From positions 1-57,203 of the forward strand of contig JAEOSX010000094.1 of NCBI GenBank assembly GCA_016840135.1: a stretch of 57,203 bases of DNA, written 5' to 3'. Each line of letters begins with the position of its first letter. Position 1 is the stretch's first letter. The notes under the pieces are model-generated. The model was not told where the DNA came from and made no database searches. It saw nothing but the letters and a program-made list of their open reading frames with translations. This stretch comes from Candidatus Hermodarchaeota archaeon (GTDB taxonomy: Archaea > Asgardarchaeota > Hermodarchaeia > Hermodarchaeales > Hermodarchaeaceae). Position numbers and translations under genes: made by a program. Shown here one piece after another: positions 40,382 through 48,390 of the stretch.

Positions 40382-41412
40382 CAAACGCGTGGAATCGCTT
40401 CTGCCCAAGGTTGTTGAATAAGACGAGTGCCTCCAACCTTTGTTTTCATAAGAACGAGTCCTTGCCTCTCTTCTTTCGCCTCGCCTAAAATTACTGCATC
40501 AGCGCCATAACGAGTCTTCTGAAGGGCTTCATGCACTTCCTCAGCCTTTTCCGCTTCTACAGCAATAATCGCCTTCCCCTCGCATGTTACTTGAAGTGGA
40601 TCTAGTCCCAACATTTGACTAGCTGCTTGAACTTCGCGTCGAATTGGCAACTTCTCTTCATCAATCCATATACTCACACTGGATTTTTGAGCTAGTTCGT
40701 TCAACGCTGCAGCAACACCGCCTCGTGTCGGGTCCTTCATTGCATGAATACCACCAATTTCAAGAGCTGATTTAACAGTGGACCACAAAGGTGCAACATC
40801 TGATTTAAGTTCGGTTCCGAACGTGAGACCATCTCTTTCAGCAAGAATAGCGATACCATGATCTCCAATAGACCCTGTGATTATGATATTATCGCCAGGT
40901 TGAATACCGCTGTCAACCACGGTTTTTCCTCGATCTACGATACCAACACCTGTTGTACAGATAACTAGCTTATCTAGGGTGTCTCTTGGCATAACCTTTG
41001 TATCGCCTGCAATCATTGCTACTTGCTCCTCAAATGCTGTAGCTGACAAAGAACTAAGAATTTGGCGCAAGTCATCAATCGGAAACCCCTCTTCAATAAG
41101 CAGAGCACAAGTCATAACAAGCGGACAAGCCCCCATCATAGCTATATCATTTATAGTCCCGGCGGCAGCCAACCTGCCAATATCTCCTCCTGCAAAAAAT
41201 AAAGGGGTCACAGTGTGACTATCTGTCGAGATGACTACTTCTTTATCTCCTAGAGGAATTGTAGCACCATCATCTGCTGATGGCAAACCAATTCCGCCGT
41301 TAATCTTGTTAAATTGAAAACATGGAAAGACAATTTCCTTCAAGAACTGAGTCATCGCCCGTCCACCTGCCCCATGAGCAAGCTCTACTCGACTGAAATC
41401 ATCATCTAACAA
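40378..41412 (-). CDS. hypE: Hydrogenase maturation protein HypE
   Basis: 344 residues of the AIR-synthase-like family. The ATP-binding and dimer motifs are VELAHGAGGRAMTQFL, DDGATIPLGDKEVVISTDSH, DIGRLAAAGTINDIAMMGA and MKDPTRGGVAAALNELA. The C-terminus is AIPRVC; this terminal Cys receives carbamoyl from HypF and is dehydrated to thiocyanate for the cyanide ligand of NiFe hydrogenase. hypA lies 0.5 kb away on the same strand, on the other side of S8e. Confidence 0.95.
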   Translation of the reverse strand: MLDDDFSRVELAHGAGGRAMTQFLKEIVFPCFQFNKINGGIGLPSADDGATIPLGDKEVVISTDSHTVTPLFFAGGDIGRLAAAGTINDIAMMGACPLVMTCALLIEEGFPIDDLRQILSSLSATAFEEQVAMIAGDTKVMPRDTLDKLVICTTGVGIVDRGKTVVDSGIQPGDNIIITGSIGDHGIAILAERDGLTFGTELKSDVAPLWSTVKSALEIGGIHAMKDPTRGGVAAALNELAQKSSVSIWIDEEKLPIRREVQAASQMLGLDPLQVTCEGKAIIAVEAEKAEEVHEALQKTRYGADAVILGEAKEERQGLVLMKTKVGGTRLIQQPWAEAIPRVC

Positions 41413-41531
41413 GAAGTATTCACCTCATATTATAGCTAACAACAGCTCTGAAAGTTGCCTTTAGCTCTTTGCAATTCCCGAAACGTTTAAAGCTACATAG
41501 CTTGGTTCTCATTCAAAAAGAGGTAACAGAA

Positions 41532-41915
41532 ATGCCATTGTGGCAAGGTAAGTCTAAACGTTATTCTACTGGTGCCCGTCGAAGGGTTTCCCGGAAACAC
41601 CGCAAATATGAGCGAGGTAGTCAAGCTACCGAAACAATAGTCGGGGAGCAGAAACTTCGTACAAAACGGGCTCTTGGAGGAAGGAGTCGACCGAGCCTTC
41701 TTGCTGCTTCCCATGCAAACGTAACTGACAGGCAAACAGGCAAATCAGAGAAACTAAGGATAATCCAAGTCCTAAAGAACCCCGCTGATGTGGATTTAGA
41801 TCGGCGTGGAATCATCACTAAAGGCGCGATAATTGAAACAGAAAAAGGTAAGGCTGTTGTGACAAGTCGGCCAGGACAAACAGGTGGCGTCGACGCACTA
41901 TTACTAAGCGAATAG
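41532..41915 (+). CDS. rps8e: Ribosomal protein S8e
   Basis: 127 residues: MPLWQGKSKRYSTGARRRVS, RKHRKYERGSQ, EQKLRTKRALGGRSRP and a C-terminal half with IITKGAIIETEKGKAVVTSR. The ATG at 41532 has a gaggt ribosome binding site; the longer upstream frame is not used. It lies between hypE and hypA, which are on the opposite strand. Confidence 0.95.
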   Translation: MPLWQGKSKRYSTGARRRVSRKHRKYERGSQATETIVGEQKLRTKRALGGRSRPSLLAASHANVTDRQTGKSEKLRIIQVLKNPADVDLDRRGIITKGAIIETEKGKAVVTSRPGQTGGVDALLLSE

Positions 41916-41918
41916 TAA

Positions 41919-42296
41919 TCAGTCAGAGCCGACAACGGCCTTGATATCTTTTATTACGCATTCTCGACCCTGAATTATTTCTACGTCTTTGCTGTCGCAT
42001 TTGGGACATACCAAAGTAGCTAGAATATCATATATCGACTTGTGTTCTTCTATTACAATTGCTGTTCCACATTTTTTGCATACAGCCTTTATCGCTAGAG
42101 TATCAATCGAAATTTCCGCACCTTCTAGAATGGTTCCCTTCGAAGCTATTTCAATACCAAATATCAACTGATCATGATTCAGCATTGATAGGTGTCCTAT
42201 TTGAAGGCGAATAGCAGTCACCCTAGTTGCATTGTGCGTACTCGCTGCTCTCTTAACCGCATTCACAATACCTACTGCCGTTGAAAACTCGTGCAT
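41919..42296 (-). CDS. hypA: Hydrogenase nickel-insertion protein HypA
   Basis: 125 residues. The N-terminal MHEFSTAVGIV contains the conserved Met-His that binds nickel. The zinc site is made by VCKKCG and VCPKCDSKD. HypA delivers nickel, together with HypB, to NiFe hydrogenase precursors. The gene is 3 nt from the convergent S8e gene. Together with hypE it implies a NiFe hydrogenase elsewhere in the genome. Confidence 0.93.
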   Translation of the reverse strand: MHEFSTAVGIVNAVKRAASTHNATRVTAIRLQIGHLSMLNHDQLIFGIEIASKGTILEGAEISIDTLAIKAVCKKCGTAIVIEEHKSIYDILATLVCPKCDSKDVEIIQGRECVIKDIKAVVGSD

Positions 42297-42394
42297 AACA
42301 TACTCCGAAAACAGGCTACAGCTTTTTAGACTTACTACATTACTATAACACGAAAAACTTATTGCGAATTGATTGGGGATAAAGATGGTTTAAT

Positions 42395-42709
42395 ATGAGG
42401 CAATCAGGATTTCACTATGTTTATCCCGCTTATTTTGAAGCGGGGCGTTCTCGCAAGTCGGGACGCCGTATTCCTAAAAAATTAGCACTTCCTAGTGTGG
42501 ATGTTGAGCTAATTGTGCTTGCAGCACGTCGGCTTGGACTAGAATTCGAGGTTAAAACAGAAGCACGTTATCCAGCAAGTTGGTGGGGTACACCTGGCTT
42601 AGTCCTCATCAAGAAAACATCAGAACGTCCGAAAACACTCCTACTAAAAGAGCTAGCAACAAAAATGAAGACACTAAAAACCAAGACCGGCTCCAAGAGG
42701 GGAAATTAA
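42395..42709 (+). CDS. srp19: Signal recognition particle protein SRP19
   Basis: 104 residues. Typical motifs are HYVYPAYFEAGRSRKSGRRI, PKKLALPSVDVELI and YPASWWGTPGLVLI, with a basic C-terminal tail. SRP19 binds helices 6 and 8 of 7S RNA and prepares it for SRP54. Length is normal for archaea. It is followed after 182 nt by gar1. Confidence 0.92.
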   Translation: MRQSGFHYVYPAYFEAGRSRKSGRRIPKKLALPSVDVELIVLAARRLGLEFEVKTEARYPASWWGTPGLVLIKKTSERPKTLLLKELATKMKTLKTKTGSKRGN

Positions 42710-42823
42710 AACCTCAATCTAATGGCATTTGAATCGGCTTTCCGTCTAATCACCTACATATCTAGCGGATCCGAGAGGTTAATGTAAAGTAAGACAAGAT
42801 TTCGCACCAGAAAAGCAAGAAAA

Positions 42824-42833
42824 CCTTTTTAAG
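42824..42833 (+). promoter_or_regulatory. Putative TATA box for gar1-tfb
   Basis: The sequence cctttttaag lies about 60 nt before the gar1 start. A ribosome binding site (ggag at 42883-42886) 5 nt before the TTG at 42892 supports a leadered transcript and that start. Pattern-based. Confidence 0.4.
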
Positions 42834-42891
42834 AGACAGTGCGCTTCCAATCCTCTATCCCAACCAGATCTTCGCCTTCCCAGGAGTCGAT

Positions 42892-43164
42892 TTGCTGCTC
42901 AGAATAGGCGCGGTGTTACATTTCTCTGCGCAAGGTCACATCATTGCGCGGGTAAAACAGGCTATCCGCCTAGGCACACGACTATTCACCACTAAATCGA
43001 AACTAGTTGGAACTATAATAGACATTTTCGGACCTATTAATCGACCATTTGCATCTATAAAACCAGAGTCTCAAATCACTGTAGATTCATTGCCTCCAGG
43101 GTCGGCTCTTTTCCAGGCGAAGGCCAAGTCCAGAGGAGGCAGACATAAACGACGAAAGAAGTAA
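42892..43164 (+). CDS. gar1: H/ACA RNP protein Gar1
   Basis: 90 residues. The six-stranded Gar1 barrel is indicated by [20 protein letters not shown] and [20 protein letters not shown], with a basic C-terminal tail ([14 protein letters not shown]). Gar1 helps Cbf5 guide pseudouridylation. The start is TTG at 42892, set by the ggag ribosome binding site. It is immediately followed by tfb, an arrangement seen in many archaea. Confidence 0.9.
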   Translation: MLLRIGAVLHFSAQGHIIARVKQAIRLGTRLFTTKSKLVGTIIDIFGPINRPFASIKPESQITVDSLPPGSALFQAKAKSRGGRHKRRKK

Positions 43165-43175
43165 GTGCTCCCACA

Positions 43176-44078
43176 ATATCGCTTTGCCCAGACTGCGGCG
43201 ATGACAAGTTAGTGAAGGATTATCAGAGAGCTGAAATCGTCTGTAGAAGCTGCGGGTTAGTGCTAACAGACCGCATCATCGATGAGGGCCCAGAATGGAG
43301 GGCCTTTGACCAAGAGCAACGAGAGAAACGCGCAAGAGTTGGTGCCCCCTTGACATACACAATACATGACAAGGGATTATCGACGATGATTGACTGGCGA
43401 AATAGAGATAGTTACGGAAAGGATCTTGCTCCGAAACGCCGCGCACAAATTTACAGGCTTCGTAAATGGCAGCGTAGAATCCGCGTCTCTGACGCAACAG
43501 AAAGGAATCTTGCATATGCTTTATCCGAACTCGATCGTATGGCATCAAGTCTAGGACTCCCGCGAACGGTTCGTGAAATCGCAGCGATGCTTTATCGGCG
43601 TGCAGTAGAACAGCGACTCATTCGCGGTCGATCAATCGAAGGTGTTGCAGCAGCAGCCCTTTACGCTTCTTGCCGACAGTCTAGGATTCCTCGAACACTA
43701 GATGAAGTTGCAGAGGTATCACGAGTCGGCAAGAAAGAGATTGGTCGGAGCTATCGGTTTATTGCTCGCGAACTTCAGCTATCAATCCCTCCTACCTCTC
43801 CTATCGACTATGTTCCACGTTTCGTTAGCGAATTAAAACTCGTCGGTAGGGTTCAAGCACATGCTGTCAAAATCCTAAAGATGGCAGCAACCAAAGGTCT
43901 CACTAGCGGACGAGGCCCAACAGGGGTCGCAGCTGCCGCCATATACGTAGCTAGCGTGTTAGAAAATTCGCGTCGTACTCAACGCGAAGTTGCAGCAGTA
44001 GCGAGGGTAACAGAGGTCACTGTTCGAAATCGATACAAAGAATTAGTAGAGAAACTAGAACTCGAAGTCCCGCTCTAA
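43176..44078 (+). CDS. tfb: Transcription factor B (TFIIB homologue)
   Basis: TFB recruits RNA polymerase to TBP-bound promoters. The N-terminal zinc ribbon is [20 protein letters not shown] then CRSCGLVL; the B-reader region is [12 protein letters not shown]; two cyclin folds follow ([20 protein letters not shown] and [20 protein letters not shown]). The first zinc Cys pair lies upstream of the first canonical in-frame start (GTG 43212), and the frame is open back to a stop at 43146-43148 with no ATG, GTG or TTG. I place the start at the ATA codon 43176 as the most plausible; if only GTG 43212 is used, the ribbon is broken. Confidence 0.85.
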   Translation: MSLCPDCGDDKLVKDYQRAEIVCRSCGLVLTDRIIDEGPEWRAFDQEQREKRARVGAPLTYTIHDKGLSTMIDWRNRDSYGKDLAPKRRAQIYRLRKWQRRIRVSDATERNLAYALSELDRMASSLGLPRTVREIAAMLYRRAVEQRLIRGRSIEGVAAAALYASCRQSRIPRTLDEVAEVSRVGKKEIGRSYRFIARELQLSIPPTSPIDYVPRFVSELKLVGRVQAHAVKILKMAATKGLTSGRGPTGVAAAAIYVASVLENSRRTQREVAAVARVTEVTVRNRYKELVEKLELEVPL

Positions 44079-44143
44079 CTTGATACTTGGGGCGATTCAT
44101 CGCCCCTGCTCCTCTTTTTTCTTAATTCGTGGTTCTGAAAGGT

Positions 44144-44153
44144 TTTTTATTAA
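44144..44153 (+). promoter_or_regulatory. Putative TATA box for the TFE-beta-like gene
   Basis: The sequence tttttattaa lies 26-35 nt before the ATG at 44179, the spacing expected for a leaderless transcript. Pattern-based. Confidence 0.45.
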
Positions 44154-44178
44154 GCGATGATACCTTTCAAGTAGTTAA

Positions 44179-44520
44179 ATGGAATCTCGTGCAATCGCTC
44201 TTCTAAAAGAGGCAGGGAGCAAGGGCCTCCTCCTCTCGGAGCTAATTCAAGAGTTAGAGAAAAGCGCCTCCAATGTTCAAAATGTAATTGAATCTTTGAA
44301 GAGGCAGGGGTACGTCAAGGAAGTTGAAGACCAACATAATGGCGCGTCAACGACTAGACTTATCTGGCAGGGCAGGGAAAGCTCCAAATGGAATACGTTC
44401 AACGGGTGTCCATGTTTTTCTTGCAAAGAGATTGAACAATGCGGTGAGGGACAGCCAATTACTCCTTGGTATTGCGGAAAATTAAACGTGTGGTTAGCAG
44501 AGCGCCTTAATCCTACTTAG
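44179..44520 (+). CDS. TFE-beta/RPC34-like factor with Fe-S cysteine cluster
   Basis: 113 residues: an N-terminal winged helix (IALLKEAGSKGLLLSELIQE through VIESLKRQGYVKEVEDQ), then a Cys-rich C-terminal module with Cys at 77, 79, 82, 88 and 99 in CPCFSCKEIEQCGEGQPITP. The spacing and the PWYCGKLNVWL ending match the 4Fe-4S module of RPC39 (RPC34 in yeast) and archaeal TFE-beta. TFE-beta partners with TFE-alpha and aids promoter opening. It lies 100 nt after tfb and overlaps the convergent ftsJ gene by 8 nt. Confidence 0.78.
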   Translation: MESRAIALLKEAGSKGLLLSELIQELEKSASNVQNVIESLKRQGYVKEVEDQHNGASTTRLIWQGRESSKWNTFNGCPCFSCKEIEQCGEGQPITPWYCGKLNVWLAERLNPT

Positions 44521-45115
44521 CTGGTGCTCGGAAATATTTAGCAATCAGATAAATCTCTGGGCTTCTCGGAAGTGAAGCACTTGGTTTGAAGAGTCTGATA
44601 AAATCAAAACGATTCTTCGTCCATGTTACCAATTCTTGAGTGTACTCTGATTGGAATAGCTTTGTCACAAAGTGTCCGCGTTTAGATAATACTTCAAGAG
44701 CTATAGCTAGGCTTTTCTTTCCTAGATACGCTTGACGTTCACGGTCAAGTGTCTTGTTCCCAGTCAACTTGGGCGAACAATCGCTTAAGACTAGATTTGC
44801 CAGCCCACCTAGTTGCTCACGGATTCGAAAAGCGAGATCGGGTGCGTCGATTGAACTCTGAATAATCTTTACATCATCTACTGGTTTCAAAGGGGCGATG
44901 TCCACCCCAATTATATCCAAATCAGTTTCCTTGCAGTGTTGAGTAACAACTTGTAGCCAGCTACCTGGAGCACAACAAAGATCGACAATTCGTTTCGCAC
45001 CATGCAGTATTTTAAATCGTTTCTCTATCTCAAGGAGCTTGTAAGCTGCCCGTGCACGATAACCCATAGCTCTGGCTTTTCTGCGATACGGCTCTCGCTT
45101 GTCCCATCTAGACAT
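44513..45115 (-). CDS. rlmE: RlmE/FtsJ-type rRNA 2'-O-methyltransferase
   Basis: 200 residues. The N-terminal YRARAAYKLLEIEKRFKIL provides the catalytic Lys; motif I is VDLCCAPGSWLQVV; the catalytic Asp is in LVLSDCSPKLTGNKTLDRER; the second Lys is in HFVTKLFQSE. It is the last gene of a minus-strand RNA-modification operon and overlaps trm1 by 8 nt. The target, probably 23S rRNA, is by family. Confidence 0.93.
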   Translation of the reverse strand: MSRWDKREPYRRKARAMGYRARAAYKLLEIEKRFKILHGAKRIVDLCCAPGSWLQVVTQHCKETDLDIIGVDIAPLKPVDDVKIIQSSIDAPDLAFRIREQLGGLANLVLSDCSPKLTGNKTLDRERQAYLGKKSLAIALEVLSKRGHFVTKLFQSEYTQELVTWTKNRFDFIRLFKPSASLPRSPEIYLIAKYFRAPAK

Positions 45116-46292
45116 GATTTTGCTCTCCTTTTATGATTTGCAGAAGTGTCTGATGGAGAACTTGTACAGAAGCGCTGGTACGTATTGCATATGGTGAGAA
45201 ATGAGTACGAGAACAGAATTGCCCTTTAGCACGAAGAATTCTTACGACATCATTAAACGAAGGTATCGGTATTTCTAACTTATCACAAAGCTTGTGAAGA
45301 TCAAAATACGTGGGAGGACCGTCCAGTTCTTCAAGTAAGCATTTGATTAGGCGAGTCAACCGTCTTTTTGTCCCTAGAGGTTTATGTGTTATCTCTCTTA
45401 GAGTTTTATCAATGAAATCGCGGCTGCCAAGATGATTTGCCCAAAGAGGACCAGCCCGTTGAATTCTTGTTGAATTACAGTTAGGACATGAAGGAGAAAA
45501 GGACTGCAAAGTGTTGACCAACCTCCGGGAACCACATTCATCGCAATGAAAGAGGTGGCCTAGTTGAGAGATAGCAGTCCACGCTGCTTCGTCACCCTTA
45601 GAGGCAACGCAAAAAATGCGTACATAATGATCTACATAGATTGTGAGTAAAGGCTCAAGTCCAATGTTCTGAGATGCAGCCTCTCGGATTGCGCATCCTA
45701 GAAGTAATCTGATAGCAAGCTCGTGACCATATTCTGTTCTAGCTGGAGTTGCGGCATACCGTTTCATGCAGGCCTTGGGTCGGATTCCTACTAGAACAGG
45801 TAGATCAGTCGCCGTCAAACACAGAAGGCTACGTGGCTTCATTGCACCAATTGCAGCAGCAAAGAAAATACGGGGTGATCCAAAAGGGTCGATGTCGATA
45901 ACATCGAATCTTTGCGTTCTACGATGGTGTTGAGTCAGGAGAAGATTTGCATCGCTGTGATGAACCTCAATAATTTCTGAAACTTCGTTTAATTCAGAAT
46001 TTCTTTTGATTAGTTCAACAGCAATTGGGTTACTATCACCTGCAACAATGCATTTTATCCCATCAACCTCCTTTGCGATACGAACAGCACGAACACCAGT
46101 TCCTGCGAGAGGTGTACATACTCTTGCATTTGTTATTCCATAGTGGGTTAGGAAGGCTTGGATTACGCTGATAGTGACGTCTCTGTTTAATTCAGATTTT
46201 GGGTTATAAAAAACCGACATGCCTGTTGTTGGAACCTTCTGAATCGGTGGGCTGAGAAAGGTCACTTGCCCCTCTTTGTATTTCTCGAACAC
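45108..46292 (-). CDS. trm1: tRNA (guanine26-N2)-dimethyltransferase Trm1
   Basis: 394 residues. The N-terminal SVFYNPKSELNRDVTI is the Trm1 start signature; SAM motif I is RVCTPLAGTGVRAVRIAKEV; the catalytic motif is VIDIDPFGSPRIFFAAAI; and a zinc ribbon region carries CDECGS and CPNC. It modifies G26 of tRNAs; the reconstructed tRNA-Ile in this window does have G26. Length is standard. Confidence 0.95.
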   Translation of the reverse strand: MFEKYKEGQVTFLSPPIQKVPTTGMSVFYNPKSELNRDVTISVIQAFLTHYGITNARVCTPLAGTGVRAVRIAKEVDGIKCIVAGDSNPIAVELIKRNSELNEVSEIIEVHHSDANLLLTQHHRRTQRFDVIDIDPFGSPRIFFAAAIGAMKPRSLLCLTATDLPVLVGIRPKACMKRYAATPARTEYGHELAIRLLLGCAIREAASQNIGLEPLLTIYVDHYVRIFCVASKGDEAAWTAISQLGHLFHCDECGSRRLVNTLQSFSPSCPNCNSTRIQRAGPLWANHLGSRDFIDKTLREITHKPLGTKRRLTRLIKCLLEELDGPPTYFDLHKLCDKLEIPIPSFNDVVRILRAKGQFCSRTHFSPYAIRTSASVQVLHQTLLQIIKGEQNHV

Positions 46293-46293
46293 A

Positions 46294-47256
46294 TTAGGTT
46301 CCTCGGCGCTCCTGAATCAATGAAATCAGTTCATTCGGGTTTTGGATGGACATCAGTTCCTTGATAGAAACGACTGGGATTCCATCTTTGGATTTAGTAC
46401 CAAGTTGTTCTGAAGTAATAATAGCTGGGTGCTCTTTTAGGACCTCCGATAATTTCGCGAGGAATATCAGTCGTGGCTCATCGATTAGTTTAACATTCTG
46501 CCTTAAACAACTAAGGACTACATTGTCATGAATGGAGGTGACCATATCAAAAGGAGCTACTGAAGTTATAGTGGAATCAAGCCCTAACCGCGAAAACATC
46601 AAGACTACTTCTTGAGAAAGCTGTGTTGGCTTCTCTTGCTCACTAATCGGTGAATCATCTTGAGCTGTTGAATCAAATTTTAGAGGATTAATCGGCTCGA
46701 TCAATTTGATTTCTAACAGCTCCTCTAGGCGTAGTGCAATTTCAACCGTGGGGTTCATCATTCCTCTTTCATATTCGTAGATTGCTCGCCTTGAAACTCC
46801 AACCTCTCCAGCCACATCTCCTCGAGAGAGATTTCTAGCTTCACGCTGTTTTCTCAACAATTGGCAATCAAGTTTCACATAAATCCCCCCCTTCCTTGTC
46901 CGAATATAGGGTAGAATCCTTTCTTCAAGCATTTGCCGTAATGTGTGCAAATTTATTGCAGCCACATCTCCTCGAGTGTAAACAACGCCATCTTGAATCT
47001 CATGCTTGCGTGTGCGTTCCCCCACAAGTAAGGGCGTGCAACGCAGGTTAAAACTTATCCTTCGAAGTTCCGTGATTGCCTCTGGCCATACGTCATCAAT
47101 CTTGTTGCTAAACTTGATGACAATACGGATTTTATCGTCCTCATCGCTTATTACCGAGTCGAAGCAATAACCCTGATTAAATGCTGTAGCGTGATTTCGA
47201 ACTGCAGTGTCGATTACTTCCCGGATTTCTTCTCGGTATTTTTCTCTAGTCGACAT
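46294..47256 (-). CDS. XRE-type HTH regulator (COG1395-like)
   Basis: 320 residues. An N-terminal domain with ELRRISFNLRCTPLLVGERT and a RecB-like look precedes a central HTH (REARNLSRGDVAGEVGVSRR then AIYEYERGMMNPTVEIALRL). The C-terminal part has PFDMVTSIHDNVVLSCLRQN. This is the archaeal COG1395 layout. It lies 1 nt upstream of trm1 in the operon. DNA targets are unknown. Confidence 0.85.
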   Translation of the reverse strand: MSTREKYREEIREVIDTAVRNHATAFNQGYCFDSVISDEDDKIRIVIKFSNKIDDVWPEAITELRRISFNLRCTPLLVGERTRKHEIQDGVVYTRGDVAAINLHTLRQMLEERILPYIRTRKGGIYVKLDCQLLRKQREARNLSRGDVAGEVGVSRRAIYEYERGMMNPTVEIALRLEELLEIKLIEPINPLKFDSTAQDDSPISEQEKPTQLSQEVVLMFSRLGLDSTITSVAPFDMVTSIHDNVVLSCLRQNVKLIDEPRLIFLAKLSEVLKEHPAIITSEQLGTKSKDGIPVVSIKELMSIQNPNELISLIQERRGT

Positions 47257-47257
47257 A

Positions 47258-47695
47258 TTACAAGCCGAATCCTATCGCTGTAGTTGTAGGTAGTTCTCTT
47301 CTTAGAAGTGATACTTCGAGTGAATAAATGCATTTGGGAAGTGAAATTTCGCGCCAAACTTCGTAGGTGGCTGTGATTTTATTTATTATTCGGAGTACTG
47401 TAAATTGTTCAAGTTTTGTACCACCGATTGAGTGAGCACCAGGGCCTAGTGATGTTCGTCGAAGAATAGTAAAGGGGAGCCCTACTGCTGAATGTAACTT
47501 TGGTGGTACCAGTTCCGCAATTTTCTCTAGCTCCTCCCTCCGAATTGTGCTTAGTTGTCCGTCTCGAGTAAGAAATGAAGGCTTCCGCTCAGTTAGTAAC
47601 TGATTTAAGGCTCTCTTTGTGCGAGGTAAATGATTGTTAAGTTGAGCTACCTCTCGCTCAAGTTGGGAGATAAACCCTGCGTATTTAGTCAACAA
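47258..47695 (-). CDS. UPF0216/DUF61 family protein
   Basis: 145 residues. Family features are LPRTKRALNQLLTERKPSFL, TRDGQLSTIRREELEKIAEL and LPFTILRRTSLGPGAHSIGG. Function is unknown; the family is restricted to archaea. It sits between fibrillarin, which it overlaps by 7 nt, and the COG1395-like regulator, so it may take part in the RNA-modification operon. Confidence 0.8.
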   Translation of the reverse strand: MLTKYAGFISQLEREVAQLNNHLPRTKRALNQLLTERKPSFLTRDGQLSTIRREELEKIAELVPPKLHSAVGLPFTILRRTSLGPGAHSIGGTKLEQFTVLRIINKITATYEVWREISLPKCIYSLEVSLLRRELPTTTAIGFGL

Positions 47696-48390
47696 ACTTC
47701 ACCACTAAATATCGCGCTAATGAAAATATGGTCACTGGAGAAAGGCTCTAGGTCAATACGATCCACGATAGTGAAGCCTGCATGTTTTAGTTTCTTCTCC
47801 TCTTTCAAAAACACCTGTTTAGGTTTGGCTACAACGTCAATGCTCCTCGCTTTCACCGCTAAATATGCTGTACCTCCCGGCTTCAAGAATCGTACGGAAT
47901 TTCTTATGAGAATTTCAGCTTGATCAGGTTGAGCAACATCTTGGTAAATAATATCTACTAATTCTGGTACTTGTAGATAGTTTTCTGGGTGGTACGCATC
48001 AGCAAGGATGGGAACCATATTGGCTCTAGTTGTGCAAACTTGTAGAAGGTTTCGCATTACACGCGGTGCAAATTCAACACAATAGACAACGCCGTCAACA
48101 CCGATGAGGTCAGACACATGGCTAGCTGTAGTTCCTGATGAAGCGCCGAGATAAAGAACACTTACTCCCTTTGTGAACGCGAAAACAGATAACCCATGGA
48201 CAATTGATGCTGCTAACTTGCTTCTATAGGGGTCCCACACTCTGAACTCTCTCCCCTCCTCAGTAATAACTTGTTCACCATACACCTGGGTCCCACTAGA
48301 AAGACTCAGGGTAACAGGCCGTTCTGCTCCATCATCGAAACGAACCCAATAAAGTTGATGTCGTTTCTGGTCAGTGCGTATACGAGTCAA
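47689..48390 (-). CDS. flpA: Fibrillarin, C/D box RNP methyltransferase
   Basis: 233 residues. SAM motifs are VLYLGASSGTTASHVSDLIG, VYCVEFAPRVMRNLL and IIYQDVAQPDQAEILIRN; the catalytic Lys is in TAYLAVKARSIDV. Fibrillarin catalyses 2'-O-methylation guided by C/D box RNAs with Nop5 and L7Ae. It overlaps nop5 by 4 nt, the normal archaeal pairing. Confidence 0.96.
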   Translation of the reverse strand: MTRIRTDQKRHQLYWVRFDDGAERPVTLSLSSGTQVYGEQVITEEGREFRVWDPYRSKLAASIVHGLSVFAFTKGVSVLYLGASSGTTASHVSDLIGVDGVVYCVEFAPRVMRNLLQVCTTRANMVPILADAYHPENYLQVPELVDIIYQDVAQPDQAEILIRNSVRFLKPGGTAYLAVKARSIDVVAKPKQVFLKEEKKLKHAGFTIVDRIDLEPFSSDHIFISAIFSGEVC

